Shown one piece after another: positions 15,718 through 21,326 of a stretch of DNA of 26,153 nucleotides. The stretch is from a virus. Location of the stretch: the IMG/VR virus record IMGVR_UViG_3300032086_000094, positions 1 through 26,153 of that record; one strand, given 5' to 3'. Under the pieces are notes generated by a model. That model made no database searches. It saw only the letters and a list, made by a program, of their open reading frames with translations, and was not told the origin of the DNA. The position numbers and the translations under genes were made by a program. The number at the start of each line of letters is the position of its first letter. Positions within the stretch are counted from its first letter, which is position 1.

Positions 15718-16379
15718 CAGACGGCTCTCATGTAGTCCTTACGGTTAATTAATTCAATACGCATACGAGATAAGCCCTCCGTGTAGTCACGAAGAGCAAG
15801 CTGTGAAAATTGCACGTCAGAACGAAGCATGTGTGCGTAGTATCGTGCGCGATTTACAATTACGTCGTGAAACCGTTCCGGAATAGTGGGTGTATCTGTA
15901 TTTGCAGTCATATCACTAACTGTCTTGTAGTAGTAGTACCTGATTATGTACGTAGACTCGTCCGGCACAGGAGACAGTCCCAGTTTTTGATCTGGCGTTT
16001 TGTAAATAAACTCTGGCAGGGCACGTGAACTTGTATCAGGATTCGTATCTGCTTCATTGCGTCGATCTAAGTATTCATTAAATGAAAGGTATCTTAGTTT
16101 TTTTTCTGATGTGGATGCGGATTCTTGTACGGTAAAGCTGTCATAGTCAACAGTCTTCGCATTTGACTCTCTGGCATATTCTGCTGTTCCAGCAGTAGTC
16201 GTAAAAGACTGACTAACAACAGTGAACGGCCACTCGACTTCTGAGTTGATGATGTCACGTTGAGCCTTATTTACAAAATCAGTAACAGATGTTTGAATAC
16301 CGCGTGTAGAAGCTACGTTGGTAATCACCACCTCGTTGATTTCTAAAAGAACAGCATTGCAAAGTTCGAGATAGTTCAT
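15717..16379 (-). CDS. Head-tail adaptor (P22 gp4 / T7 gp11-like, 220 aa)
   Basis: The N-terminal helix (MNYLELCNAVLLEINEV), a helix with FVNKAQRDIINSEVEWPFT at about 54-72, the central strands and the C-terminal segment IPERFHDVIVNRARYYAHML all match the layout of the short-tailed phage adaptor/gatekeeper family. These proteins form a 12-fold ring under the portal. The gene starts three bases after the preceding stop and ends in a TGATG overlap with the stabilisation protein, a pairing expected for portal-closure factors. The assignment rests on motifs and neighbours. Confidence 0.75.
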   Translation of the reverse strand: MNYLELCNAVLLEINEVVITNVASTRGIQTSVTDFVNKAQRDIINSEVEWPFTVVSQSFTTTAGTAEYARESNAKTVDYDSFTVQESASTSEKKLRYLSFNEYLDRRNEADTNPDTSSRALPEFIYKTPDQKLGLSPVPDESTYIIRYYYYKTVSDMTANTDTPTIPERFHDVIVNRARYYAHMLRSDVQFSQLALRDYTEGLSRMRIELINRKDYMRAV

Positions 16380-16382
16380 GTC

Positions 16383-16742
16383 TTACCTGTTAGGTTCGTA
16401 AAATTCTTCGGCAGCAACGACGACTGTCAGAGTGTTAGCAGTGCCTGCAGCTACAATAATCTTGTCACCCGCGTGGCAGTAGAGGGGCTTGTCTACTGTA
16501 AAAATTGACTCCGATCCCTTGCCTGCCACTGCGTGGGACGAAAACAATGTGTGAGTAGTCGAAGTATCAGCCTCGTGAAACTTTAGAGTGTAGTTACGAT
16601 TACTCGCATCGGAGTTGGTCAGCAGGACGTGTTCTATGTGGGACGAAAAGTTTGCTGGAACAACGTAGCAGTCGGTATCATTAGTGTTTGTCAGGGCCGT
16701 TGCACGGGTAACAAACTTCGAGCCTCCGTTTAATACTGGCAT
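16383..16742 (-). CDS. Small beta-rich head/tail accessory protein (119 aa)
   Basis: Predicted strands cover most of the protein: TDCYVVPANFSSHIEHVLLT, YTLKFHEAD, ESIFTVDKPLYCHAGDKIIV, NTLTVVVAAEEFYE. The VPA..S.I..VLLTN and HAGDKIIV segments are typical of a small marine-phage beta-sandwich family of unknown role. It has the same overall plan as the 109-residue product at 12100-12429, so the two may be paralogues. It is second in the operon from promoter P2 and directly precedes the adaptor gene. A head-completion or decoration role is inferred. Confidence 0.75.
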   Translation of the reverse strand: MPVLNGGSKFVTRATALTNTNDTDCYVVPANFSSHIEHVLLTNSDASNRNYTLKFHEADTSTTHTLFSSHAVAGKGSESIFTVDKPLYCHAGDKIIVAAGTANTLTVVVAAEEFYEPNR

Positions 16743-16754
16743 ATCTAGTACCCG

Positions 16755-16961
16755 TTAAGCTTCGCTATCCAAGACTTCGAGTGCTGCCAGTTTGTCTTCA
16801 GCATCCGCCCAAGCTTGGACTGCTTTGTCCATTTCTTCAAGCAAATCCGGGTGTTCACCGATGCCAGCAGGATTGTTCGTGTAATTCGCATATACAAAGA
16901 GTGCATCCTTCTGTTGGGCTTCGTACTTGTGCTTCAGTGCCTCGTAAGCAAGTCGTTTCAT
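16755..16961 (-). CDS. Small conserved helical protein (68 aa)
   Basis: The start was set at the ATG at 16961 (MKRLAYEALKHKYEAQQKDA), because a GGGAG ribosome site lies 6 bases upstream. An in-frame earlier ATG at 16982 would fall inside the -10 box of promoter P2. The protein is two charged helices around a YTNNPAGIGEHPDLLEEMD core. The NPxGIGEHP motif recurs in small structural-region proteins of marine phages as I recall them; its function is unknown. It is the first gene of the P2 transcript, with a predicted leader of about 14 bases. Confidence 0.78.
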   Translation of the reverse strand: MKRLAYEALKHKYEAQQKDALFVYANYTNNPAGIGEHPDLLEEMDKAVQAWADAEDKLAALEVLDSEA

Positions 16962-16980
16962 GTCAGTCTCCCTGTACAAC

Positions 16981-17009
16981 ATTATACACCTATTTTAAGT
17001 ATTTAGCAA
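16981..17009 (-). promoter_or_regulatory. Sigma70-type promoter (P2) for tail module 1
   Basis: Minus strand shows TTGCTA (17009-17004), a 17-base spacer, and a perfect TATAAT (16986-16981). A run of A/T (AAAAAAAATAAAA) just upstream could act as an UP element. It lies in the short gap after the membrane protein gene at 17013-17711. The predicted start near 16975 leaves a leader of about 14 bases with a GGGAG site, the same compact design as P3. Confidence 0.82.
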
Positions 17010-17012
17010 GTT

Positions 17013-17711
17013 TTATTTTTTTTGTGACTTGCGGATTGCTTCGAACGTCTCTTGGATGCTTGGTGGTTTGGTTTCGTTAGGGCTATAACGACACTGAAAC
17101 TCGCGTGGGAACCACTCGTCCATACGAAAAAATATAGTGTCTACAGTGTTGTTTACGCCGTGATAGACGCACACCCGCTGCTTGTCTACGGTGGTGCATC
17201 CCTTCAAACGACAGGTAACATGCGTGGGGTCTGCTGCGTGAGCAACCTGCCCCTTGAGAAACATAGCAAATCCGTACAGCATTGCTGCACCGATACAACC
17301 CATAAGGGTCCACGCAACGACTTCTACGAACTTCTGTCTGCGTTCACGCTGCTTGTAGAGTGTTTCCTTGCGCTGCTTACGTATCTGGCCTTCCATTGCC
17401 ACCAGCGAATCCCACTTAGACTTACCCATAGTGAGGCTTATCCACTGCTGCAGTTCGTATCGCTGCTGCTTTGCCTTCTCCTTGTTGGCAAAGGCGGCTA
17501 TGGCTTCCTGCTCCACCGTCTGCCCAGCAAACAACTTCTTGAATATCGGCGGGTTCTTGGCTTCCTTCTCCGCCTGCTCCAAGTCAGACATGGCACCCAT
17601 CCAACGTGACAGGTCGCCCGCCATCTGTTCGATATCTCGACCTACGGCAAAACCCTTCTTGATTGCAGAAAAAGCTGCCGAAGCAGTTGCCATTGCAGAA
17701 ATGGGGTCCAT
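17013..17711 (-). CDS. Single-pass membrane protein with periplasmic Cys domain (232 aa)
   Basis: The start was set at the ATG at 17711 (MDPISAMATASAAFSAIKKG), which forms a TGATG overlap with the gene upstream; homologues I recall from marine phages begin in the same way. Residues 1-128 are helical, charged and probably cytoplasmic (AGDLSRWMGAMSDLEQA, then QRYELQQW, RKQRKETLYKQRERR). One membrane segment spans about 130-152. The remaining 80 residues carry Cys167, 172, 181 and 207 and would be periplasmic. The function is unknown. A place in the lysis cluster after the lysozyme gene, with a membrane-anchored periplasmic tail, allows a spanin-like or lysis-control role, but no spanin family match is claimed. 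Confidence 0.8.
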   Translation of the reverse strand: MDPISAMATASAAFSAIKKGFAVGRDIEQMAGDLSRWMGAMSDLEQAEKEAKNPPIFKKLFAGQTVEQEAIAAFANKEKAKQQRYELQQWISLTMGKSKWDSLVAMEGQIRKQRKETLYKQRERRQKFVEVVAWTLMGCIGAAMLYGFAMFLKGQVAHAADPTHVTCRLKGCTTVDKQRVCVYHGVNNTVDTIFFRMDEWFPREFQCRYSPNETKPPSIQETFEAIRKSQKK

Positions 17712-17899
17712 CAGTATACTTTCGTGTTGTTGTCGATTAGTTTTGGTAGACAGTAGGAGGTTATCTTTTCTCCCTGCTTGTGCAGGACTTGGGCGTACCA
17801 TACGCAGTCGTTGAGGTCTGCAAAGTACATGTCGCTGCTGACCAGTTGCCTGTCTTCTCCCGTGCCCAAGAAAACGAACAGGAGAAAGACGTGCTTCAT
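17711..17899 (-). CDS. Small secreted protein (62 aa)
   Basis: The N-terminus MKHVFLLFVFLG looks like a short signal peptide or signal anchor. It is followed by a small domain (RQLVSSDMYFADLNDCVWYA, then EKITSYCLPKLI) with two Cys that could form a disulfide. There is no lipobox, so it is not a classical o-spanin lipoprotein. ATGA overlap upstream and TGATG downstream tie it to the lysis cluster and to the Cys-bearing membrane protein that follows. I recall similar tiny proteins from other marine phages at the same place. The function is unknown. Confidence 0.75.
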   Translation of the reverse strand: MKHVFLLFVFLGTGEDRQLVSSDMYFADLNDCVWYAQVLHKQGEKITSYCLPKLIDNNTKVY

Positions 17900-18084
17900 G
17901 TCGTCTTTACAATACCAATCATTTTAGCAAGGTCTTTCTTCATCTCTGTACCTACAGCACCGCCACGACGAGGATTTGTCATGTAGTATTTATCATCGTG
18001 CAGCATCTCATACACTCCGGGGTTTTTATTAGATTTTTCTGCGCTAGGCTGCGCTTGTCTTCCGCGAGAGGGTTTATCTTGCAT
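17896..18084 (-). CDS. Small basic hypothetical protein (62 aa)
   Basis: It begins with a Lys/Arg/Gln/Ser-rich disordered stretch (MQDKPSRGRQAQPSAEKSNK), followed by a tail containing MTNPRRGGAVGTEMKKDLAK. No membrane segment is present. The start overlaps the lysozyme stop by one base (TAATG) and its stop overlaps the next start (ATGA), which supports it as a real cistron. No family is recognised. Confidence 0.68.
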   Translation of the reverse strand: MQDKPSRGRQAQPSAEKSNKNPGVYEMLHDDKYYMTNPRRGGAVGTEMKKDLAKMIGIVKTT

Positions 18085-18599
18085 TAAAATTCTCCCTTCT
18101 TCATCGCGTCCGAAAGCTTAACAGCCCGCGATTTTACCTGTTTTGCCCAACGCGAATCGAGCATCTCGACGGATGCGGTGTGGAAGTCTCCTGCCTCAAT
18201 ACCAGCCCACATCTTCTTGAATTTACACAGGCGAGGCACACCCATGTTGAATGCCATGTCCATCACGATCAATTGACGCACAGCGTCGAGGTCGTACACA
18301 CATGGCTTGGCCCGTGCCAGTTCGTCCTCTACGATTGCAATGTCATTGCTGGCTAGGTAGTACGCATCTGCTTCCGTGATGCCGTGTTCGTAGACAGCAT
18401 CGATAGACGGAAAGTCCATGTGGTCAAGTTCGGCCTTGCTGATGCCCCGTCCCTCTAGGTTGCGTCCTATGCCAATCGTATCAATGCCCAAAGAATCTTT
18501 GTACACCCTAAGTTCTAGGCCCTCGTGCAGACGTAGTTTGCTAACAAACGTGTTGAGATCATACTTCATCCTGCGAGTTGCATCATGCGCGTTCATCAT
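18084..18599 (-). CDS. T4-type lysozyme endolysin (GH24, 171 aa)
   Basis: The protein cleaves the MurNAc-GlcNAc bond of peptidoglycan. Motif LHEGLELRVYKDSLG then DTIGIGRNL gives Glu26, Asp35 and Thr41, with the same 9- and 6-residue spacing as Glu11, Asp20 and Thr26 of T4 lysozyme. The later segments DAVRQLIVMDMAFNMGVPRL and SRWAKQVKSRA match the C-terminal lobe. Length (171 against 164) fits the family. There is no signal sequence, so it should depend on a holin for export, and two candidate holins lie just upstream. The first Met at 18599 overlaps the previous gene by 17 bases; an internal Met at 18569 is possible but has a poorer ribosome site. Confidence 0.92.
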   Translation of the reverse strand: MMNAHDATRRMKYDLNTFVSKLRLHEGLELRVYKDSLGIDTIGIGRNLEGRGISKAELDHMDFPSIDAVYEHGITEADAYYLASNDIAIVEDELARAKPCVYDLDAVRQLIVMDMAFNMGVPRLCKFKKMWAGIEAGDFHTASVEMLDSRWAKQVKSRAVKLSDAMKKGEF

Positions 18600-18825
18600 C
18601 GTACTCTTTCCTGCTTTCTACTTTGTTTTCGCCGCCCATCCAGATACCAAACGCACCTGTCATGGCTCCCATCACAACGCTTACAAATGCGGACTGTGCT
18701 GCAGTGGGGCTGTCCAAGTTCATAAACCACTCTGCACAACGCCAACTCATCAGAGTCATCACAAGCATCATAAAACGCGGCAGAAGTTTCCACTTGGATA
18801 TACGCTCAAAAGTAACGTCGGCCAC
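18583..18825 (-). CDS. Small membrane protein, candidate second holin or antiholin (80 aa)
   Basis: It uses a GTG start at 18825 (MADVTFERISKWKLLPRFMM). Two hydrophobic segments are visible at about 16-34 (RFMMLVMTLMSWRCAEWF) and 44-63 (AFVSVVMGAMTGAFGIWMGG), followed by a charged tail (ENKVESRKEYDDERA). Two membrane spans and a charged C-terminus are typical of class II holins. It sits between the 3TM holin and the lysozyme and overlaps the latter. Which of the two membrane proteins is the pore and which is the regulator cannot be decided from sequence. Confidence 0.75.
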   Translation of the reverse strand: MADVTFERISKWKLLPRFMMLVMTLMSWRCAEWFMNLDSPTAAQSAFVSVVMGAMTGAFGIWMGGENKVESRKEYDDERA

Positions 18826-18827
18826 GC

Positions 18828-19211
18828 CTACTTCTTCCCAAAGAACTTAGTAGCACTACGAATGCCAAATGAGGCAGCAACGATAACGCCAAGACTATAC
18901 TGATACCATTCTGGCATAGCTTCGAGTTGTTCGAATCCGTGTTTGACGACATCTTCCATCCCCGGTATGAATGCCAGTATAAGTGGCACACTAAATAAAA
19001 TTACGAGCCACTCGTCTTTCCACGACGACGCACTGCCCTTAACAGCTTCCAAGTCCCAGTCGATTTCAGCATTCGCTTTGCGTTCGTACACAACCGCTTC
19101 AGCCTTCTTCTTAGCAACTTCAGCCTCAGTCTTAGCCTTACCCTTTTCAACGTGACCCTCCAGCCATGTGCCCGCAAGACTTGCTACGGGACCGATTAGT
19201 AGGTTTAACAT
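18828..19211 (-). CDS. 3TM-type holin (GTA_holin_3TM-like, 127 aa)
   Basis: The start was set at the ATG at 19211 (MLNLLIGPVASLAGTWLEGH), because an AGGTGG ribosome site lies just upstream; the longer frame would overlap the previous gene by almost 100 bases. Segments are an N-terminal hydrophobic helix (2-17), an Ala/Lys/Glu helix (22-57), then SASSWKDEWLVILFSVPLIL leading into the second span (68-84), and WYQYSLGVIVAASFGIRSAT as the third (102-119). The SWKDEW motif and FIPGM turn match the three-span holin family linked to gene-transfer agents and marine phages (Pfam PF11351 as I recall). It should form the lesion that releases the lysozyme. Confidence 0.85.
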   Translation of the reverse strand: MLNLLIGPVASLAGTWLEGHVEKGKAKTEAEVAKKKAEAVVYERKANAEIDWDLEAVKGSASSWKDEWLVILFSVPLILAFIPGMEDVVKHGFEQLEAMPEWYQYSLGVIVAASFGIRSATKFFGKK

Positions 19212-19468
19212 TTCCACCTCTTCCGTGCTTGACGTAGACGACTGTTCGGATTCTTTGCCGCCTTTGGGAACTTCTTCATCTGCCCTGCAGAACGCGCACA
19301 AAACGACTTGCGACGTTTAGCTGCCTTACTTCCGGGCTTCACCTTGCCGGTAACTGCAGTCTTCAACTTGCTGCCGGGGTTCTTCTTGCGGTATGCCGCT
19401 ACCCCAGCCTTCGTCATACCCGCACCCTTCTTGGTAGGACGAAAGTTTTTCTTGTTGCGGGCGGGCAT
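19205..19468 (-). CDS. Small basic protein, DUF6321-like (87 aa)
   Basis: The ATG at 19468 (MPARNKKNFRPTKKGAGMTK) was chosen; a GTG at 19489 would add seven residues and overlap the gene upstream. The protein is about one third Lys/Arg. It contains FRPTKKGAGMTKAGVAAYRK, NPGSKLKTAVTGKVKPGSKA and RRKSFCARSAGQMKKFP, which match from memory a phage family named DUF6321. It is widespread in marine phages and of unknown function. Charge suggests binding to DNA or to an acidic protein. It is third of four consecutive small basic genes. Confidence 0.8.
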   Translation of the reverse strand: MPARNKKNFRPTKKGAGMTKAGVAAYRKKNPGSKLKTAVTGKVKPGSKAAKRRKSFCARSAGQMKKFPKAAKNPNSRLRQARKRWKC

Positions 19469-19472
19469 GTTG

Positions 19473-19721
19473 TCAGGCTTTCTTGCCACTTGACTTCTTC
19501 CTTTTTCTGCCCGAAGCAGTAACAGACCAGTTCACTCTGCGTGGTCCGGTCTTCTTAGATGCTTCTTTCTTGGTTATGCGCTTGGCAACTTTGGCTGGCC
19601 TACAGGCAGGGTAGGGCCGCTTCTTCTTTTCTGATCCGGAACGACCACACTTCTTGCCGGTCTTTACATCCCGCCAGTCTTCCTTGAACCACTTTGTTAA
19701 GCCGCCCTTCGGTTTAGCCAT
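19473..19721 (-). CDS. Small basic protein with paired Cys (82 aa)
   Basis: It begins MAKPKGGLTKWFKEDWRDVK and then has GKKCGRSGSEKKKRPYPACR, with two Cys flanking a Lys-rich loop; the tail is Lys/Arg/Ser-rich (SGRKRKKSSGKKA). The GGLxxWF.E.W.D and CGR..YP.C pattern is common in phages and large algal viruses as I recall it, always without known function. The two Cys could bind metal, but two ligands alone are weak evidence. It starts in a TAATG overlap with the 59-residue gene. Confidence 0.78.
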   Translation of the reverse strand: MAKPKGGLTKWFKEDWRDVKTGKKCGRSGSEKKKRPYPACRPAKVAKRITKKEASKKTGPRRVNWSVTASGRKRKKSSGKKA

Positions 19722-19900
19722 TACGCATACGTCCCGCCACGCTTCTTATACGTGCGAACAAGCCAAGCATTTGCATACGCTGATGGATAAACATCGAACT
19801 TCTTCTTTGCCTCTGCCTTCACACGAGCGTAGAGTGCCTTGTTCTTGGGAGTTGCGCCCTTCGACTTCTTCTTGGGCTTGGGTGGTGCCTTCTTTGCCAT
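19721..19900 (-). CDS. Very small basic protein (59 aa)
   Basis: ATG at 19900 gives MAKKAPPKPKKKSKGATPKN, then ALYARVKAEAKKKF and DVYPSAYANAWLVRTYKKRG, ending GGTYA. The Lys/Pro-rich head is followed by a short conserved module of the form YPSAYAN..LV..YKKRGG.Y that I recall from many marine phage proteins. It ends in a TAATG junction with the next basic gene and begins two bases after the previous stop. Function unknown; it may be a DNA- or capsid-associated basic peptide. Confidence 0.75.
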   Translation of the reverse strand: MAKKAPPKPKKKSKGATPKNKALYARVKAEAKKKFDVYPSAYANAWLVRTYKKRGGTYA

Positions 19901-19902
19901 GA

Positions 19903-20124
19903 CTACGCCATCTTTACGAGTTTGTAGCCCATCTTCTTGGCTGCTGCACGAACTGCTGACAGAGACATGGTTTTGCCACCTTTAGCCATGCCCTTTGACT
20001 TCATAGCCTTGCCACCACGAGCCATGCCCTTTGACTTCATACGTCCGCCACGAGCCATGCCCTTTGCTTTCTTCTTTGCATTGCCACCACGGGCCATGCC
20101 CTTACTCTTCATCATCTTCTTCAT
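19903..20124 (-). CDS. Small basic repeat protein (73 aa), SKGMARGG repeats
   Basis: The start was placed at the ATG at 20124 because GGAG lies 7 bases upstream. Four imperfect units of K-x-KGMA(R/K)GG fill residues 6-52, followed by a compact conserved end (SLSAVRAAAKKMGYKLVKMA). The repeats are rich in Lys, Met and Gly, with almost no acidic residue. The gene overlaps the C-terminal codons of the gene upstream by 23 bases in another frame. Similar Met-Ala-Lys-Gly-Gly repeat peptides occur in marine phages near capsid genes, from memory. The role is unknown; DNA or RNA binding is inferred from charge. Confidence 0.75.
   Translation of the reverse strand: MKKMMKSKGMARGGNAKKKAKGMARGGRMKSKGMARGGKAMKSKGMAKGGKTMSLSAVRAAAKKMGYKLVKMA
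19985..20112 (-). repeat. Four imperfect direct repeats coding for KGMARGG units
   Basis: The plus-strand word GCCATGCCCTTTGACTTCAT occurs at 19985 and 20021, and diverged forms start at 20054 and 20093. Spacings are 36, 33 and 39 bases, all multiples of three, so unit number can change without shifting the frame. Confidence 0.78.
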
Positions 20125-20791
20125 TGTCACTCTCCGCATAAAGGTTGTCGAATACCCGTGTCGTATCGCTGACGTAGTTCGGGTCTTGTTTGGAATGATG
20201 AACCCACTGACTAGGAGTGAAGTCCGGCGCACCCTCACCTGTTACGAACCAAGCAGGGTTTGTTACTCGTACCCGATTGTTGGGCAGGGCGACCATGTTG
20301 CCCGTCCAGTCACCAGCATCTAGGAGTTCGAGTACATGACTCTGTTTGTGTTGTGCTGGGTCGTCTGCTACTTCGCTGTCTGTATAGTCTACGGTGAAGT
20401 AGTACTTGGCGGGGTAGAACTCCCCGTCTATCTTTGCGTACCACGGGCAGGGTGTAGCCCTGTTGAGTACAAATACTGAGTGGTGATGTGACTGACAGTC
20501 CCACGGCTGTGCCAAATAAGTAGGAATAGGTTCAGGCCAGTCATCTAGGGGTGTGTCTCCCACTAGGGCAGTCAGGGGCATCCGTGCCCACATAGCCCCA
20601 CCATGTACGTTTTCGTCAGTTTCTTCACACCCTGTAAACAAAACTTGAAATGATAGGGTACGCATTGGTAGAGTAGTTACACCGATTACCATAGCGTGTA
20701 GGTACTCACCGTGGTATCTGTCGTGATTGGTTGTGTATTCTCTGCGTACCCAAGCCTTGAAGTAGGGAATATTGCTTGTGATGTAGTTCAT
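20102..20791 (-). CDS. Conserved marine-phage protein of unknown function (229 aa)
   Basis: The start was set at the ATG at 20791 (MNYITSNIPYFKAWVRREYT), where a GGAGG site lies 5 bases upstream; a GTG two codons earlier would overlap that site. The protein has many aromatic residues and looks like a compact globular fold (HGEYLHAMVIGVTTLPMRTL, PWDCQSHHHSVFVLN, AKYYFTVDYTDSEVADD, QSHVLELLDAGDWTG, PNNRVRVTNPAWF). It ends in a very acidic tail (ESDNEEDDEE). I recall the PYFKVWVRREYT opening from marine cyanophages and pelagiphages, always without function. It is the first gene of the P1 transcript. Confidence 0.8.
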   Translation of the reverse strand: MNYITSNIPYFKAWVRREYTTNHDRYHGEYLHAMVIGVTTLPMRTLSFQVLFTGCEETDENVHGGAMWARMPLTALVGDTPLDDWPEPIPTYLAQPWDCQSHHHSVFVLNRATPCPWYAKIDGEFYPAKYYFTVDYTDSEVADDPAQHKQSHVLELLDAGDWTGNMVALPNNRVRVTNPAWFVTGEGAPDFTPSQWVHHSKQDPNYVSDTTRVFDNLYAESDNEEDDEE

Positions 20792-20796
20792 CGTCA

Positions 20797-20801
20797 CCTC
20801 C
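20797..20801 (-). promoter_or_regulatory. Strong ribosome binding site GGAGG
   Basis: GGAGG lies 5 bases before the ATG at 20791 and decides between that start and the upstream GTG at 20797, which would sit within the site itself. Confidence 0.8.
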
Positions 20802-20812
20802 AGTAGAGTTTA

Positions 20813-20823
20813 CCCCGGCGGGG
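20813..20823 (-). promoter_or_regulatory. GC hairpin at the predicted 5' end of the P1 transcript
   Basis: The minus strand reads CCCC-GCC-GGGG, a four-pair all-GC stem with a three-base loop. It begins one or two bases after the predicted start point of promoter P1. A hairpin at the extreme 5' end can protect mRNA from decay. The function is inferred. Confidence 0.5.
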
Positions 20824-20830
20824 ATGAACG

Positions 20831-20859
20831 TATATACCACAGATTAAAAGAAAGGTCAA
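20831..20859 (-). promoter_or_regulatory. Sigma70-type promoter (P1) for the middle module
   Basis: Minus strand shows TTGACC (20859-20854), a 17-base spacer ending in TGG, and TATATA (20836-20831), so the -10 box also has an extended TGn element. The predicted start is near 20825. It occupies the 93-base gap after the capsid-accessory gene and adjoins a terminator-like hairpin, so transcripts of the head module and middle module are probably set separately. Confidence 0.78.
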
Positions 20860-20882
20860 GGGGGCAAGTTGCCCTGCCCCCT
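20859..20882 (-). terminator. Terminator-like hairpin after the capsid genes
   Basis: The minus strand carries AGGGGGCA, an 8-base loop, then TGCCCCCT: a perfect 8-pair stem rich in GC. A T-rich stretch (TTTCTTTT) begins about five bases after the stem, so the U-tract is offset and the site may be a partial terminator. It begins about 8 bases after the stop of the capsid-accessory gene, and its distal arm touches the -35 box of P1. Confidence 0.7.
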
Positions 20883-20890
20883 CGTATTAC

Positions 20891-21313
20891 TTAGGCGAAC
20901 GAAGCCGCTGTCTCTGCAGTACCAAGTTCTGCAATCACTGCGAACACACGTACCTTGCCGTCGAATGTTGCCGTGTTAGCAATCAAGTCGATGGTGTCGG
21001 CAGCGGTGTACAGCTTTGCAGTACCGGCTGCATTGTTGATCTCGTGCCCAGTAGCAGTACCGGACAGAGCAGCAACATAGAGATCATCGTCAGTGTCGTC
21101 ACCAAGATCAAGGACTGGCGAACCAGTTGATGCTACGGTGAGGACTTCCACGCCTGCCATGAGGACAAGAGTGTTTGCGTTCATTTCGAATACCTCTACG
21201 GAATCCGAAGTAGTCAGGCTGGTAGTTGAGAAGTCGAGAACGACCTCAATGATCTGTGGCTTGATGCCAACAGGTACGCCAGCAACAGCACCAGTTACGG
21301 TATAAGTAGCCAT
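20891..21313 (-). CDS. Putative capsid decoration/head accessory protein (140 aa)
   Basis: The protein is small and beta-rich with no Cys and no long helix (MATYTVTGAVAGVPVGIKPQ, IIEVVLDFSTTSL, NTLVLMAGVEVLTVAS, GKVRVFAVIAEL). It is Thr/Ala/Asp-rich, lies right after the major capsid gene, and uses an AGGAGG ribosome site near that gene's stop, so high expression is likely. Position, size and composition fit a capsid decoration or head-stabilising protein. No family is recognised, so the role is inference. Confidence 0.78.
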   Translation of the reverse strand: MATYTVTGAVAGVPVGIKPQIIEVVLDFSTTSLTTSDSVEVFEMNANTLVLMAGVEVLTVASTGSPVLDLGDDTDDDLYVAALSGTATGHEINNAAGTAKLYTAADTIDLIANTATFDGKVRVFAVIAELGTAETAASFA

Positions 21314-21326
21314 CTATCTAGCCCTC

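Noticed and set aside
17013-17025. A-run at the end of the membrane protein gene as a frameshift or terminator signal
   Set aside because: A shift would add only about nine residues, and there is no stem before the run. It is more likely an A-rich stretch upstream of promoter P2.
17712-17801. Longer N-terminus of the membrane protein starting at 17801
   Set aside because: It covers the secreted 62-residue gene in a different frame; the MDPISAM start at 17711 sits in a normal TGATG junction.
19212-19301. Longer N-terminus of the 3TM holin starting at 19301
   Set aside because: It would overlap the basic gene upstream by almost 100 bases, and its sequence is not holin-like. A good ribosome site supports the ATG at 19211.
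20125-20238. Longer N-terminus of the KGMARGG repeat protein starting at 20238
   Set aside because: It would lie deep in the preceding gene in another frame. GGAG in front of the ATG at 20124 fits better.
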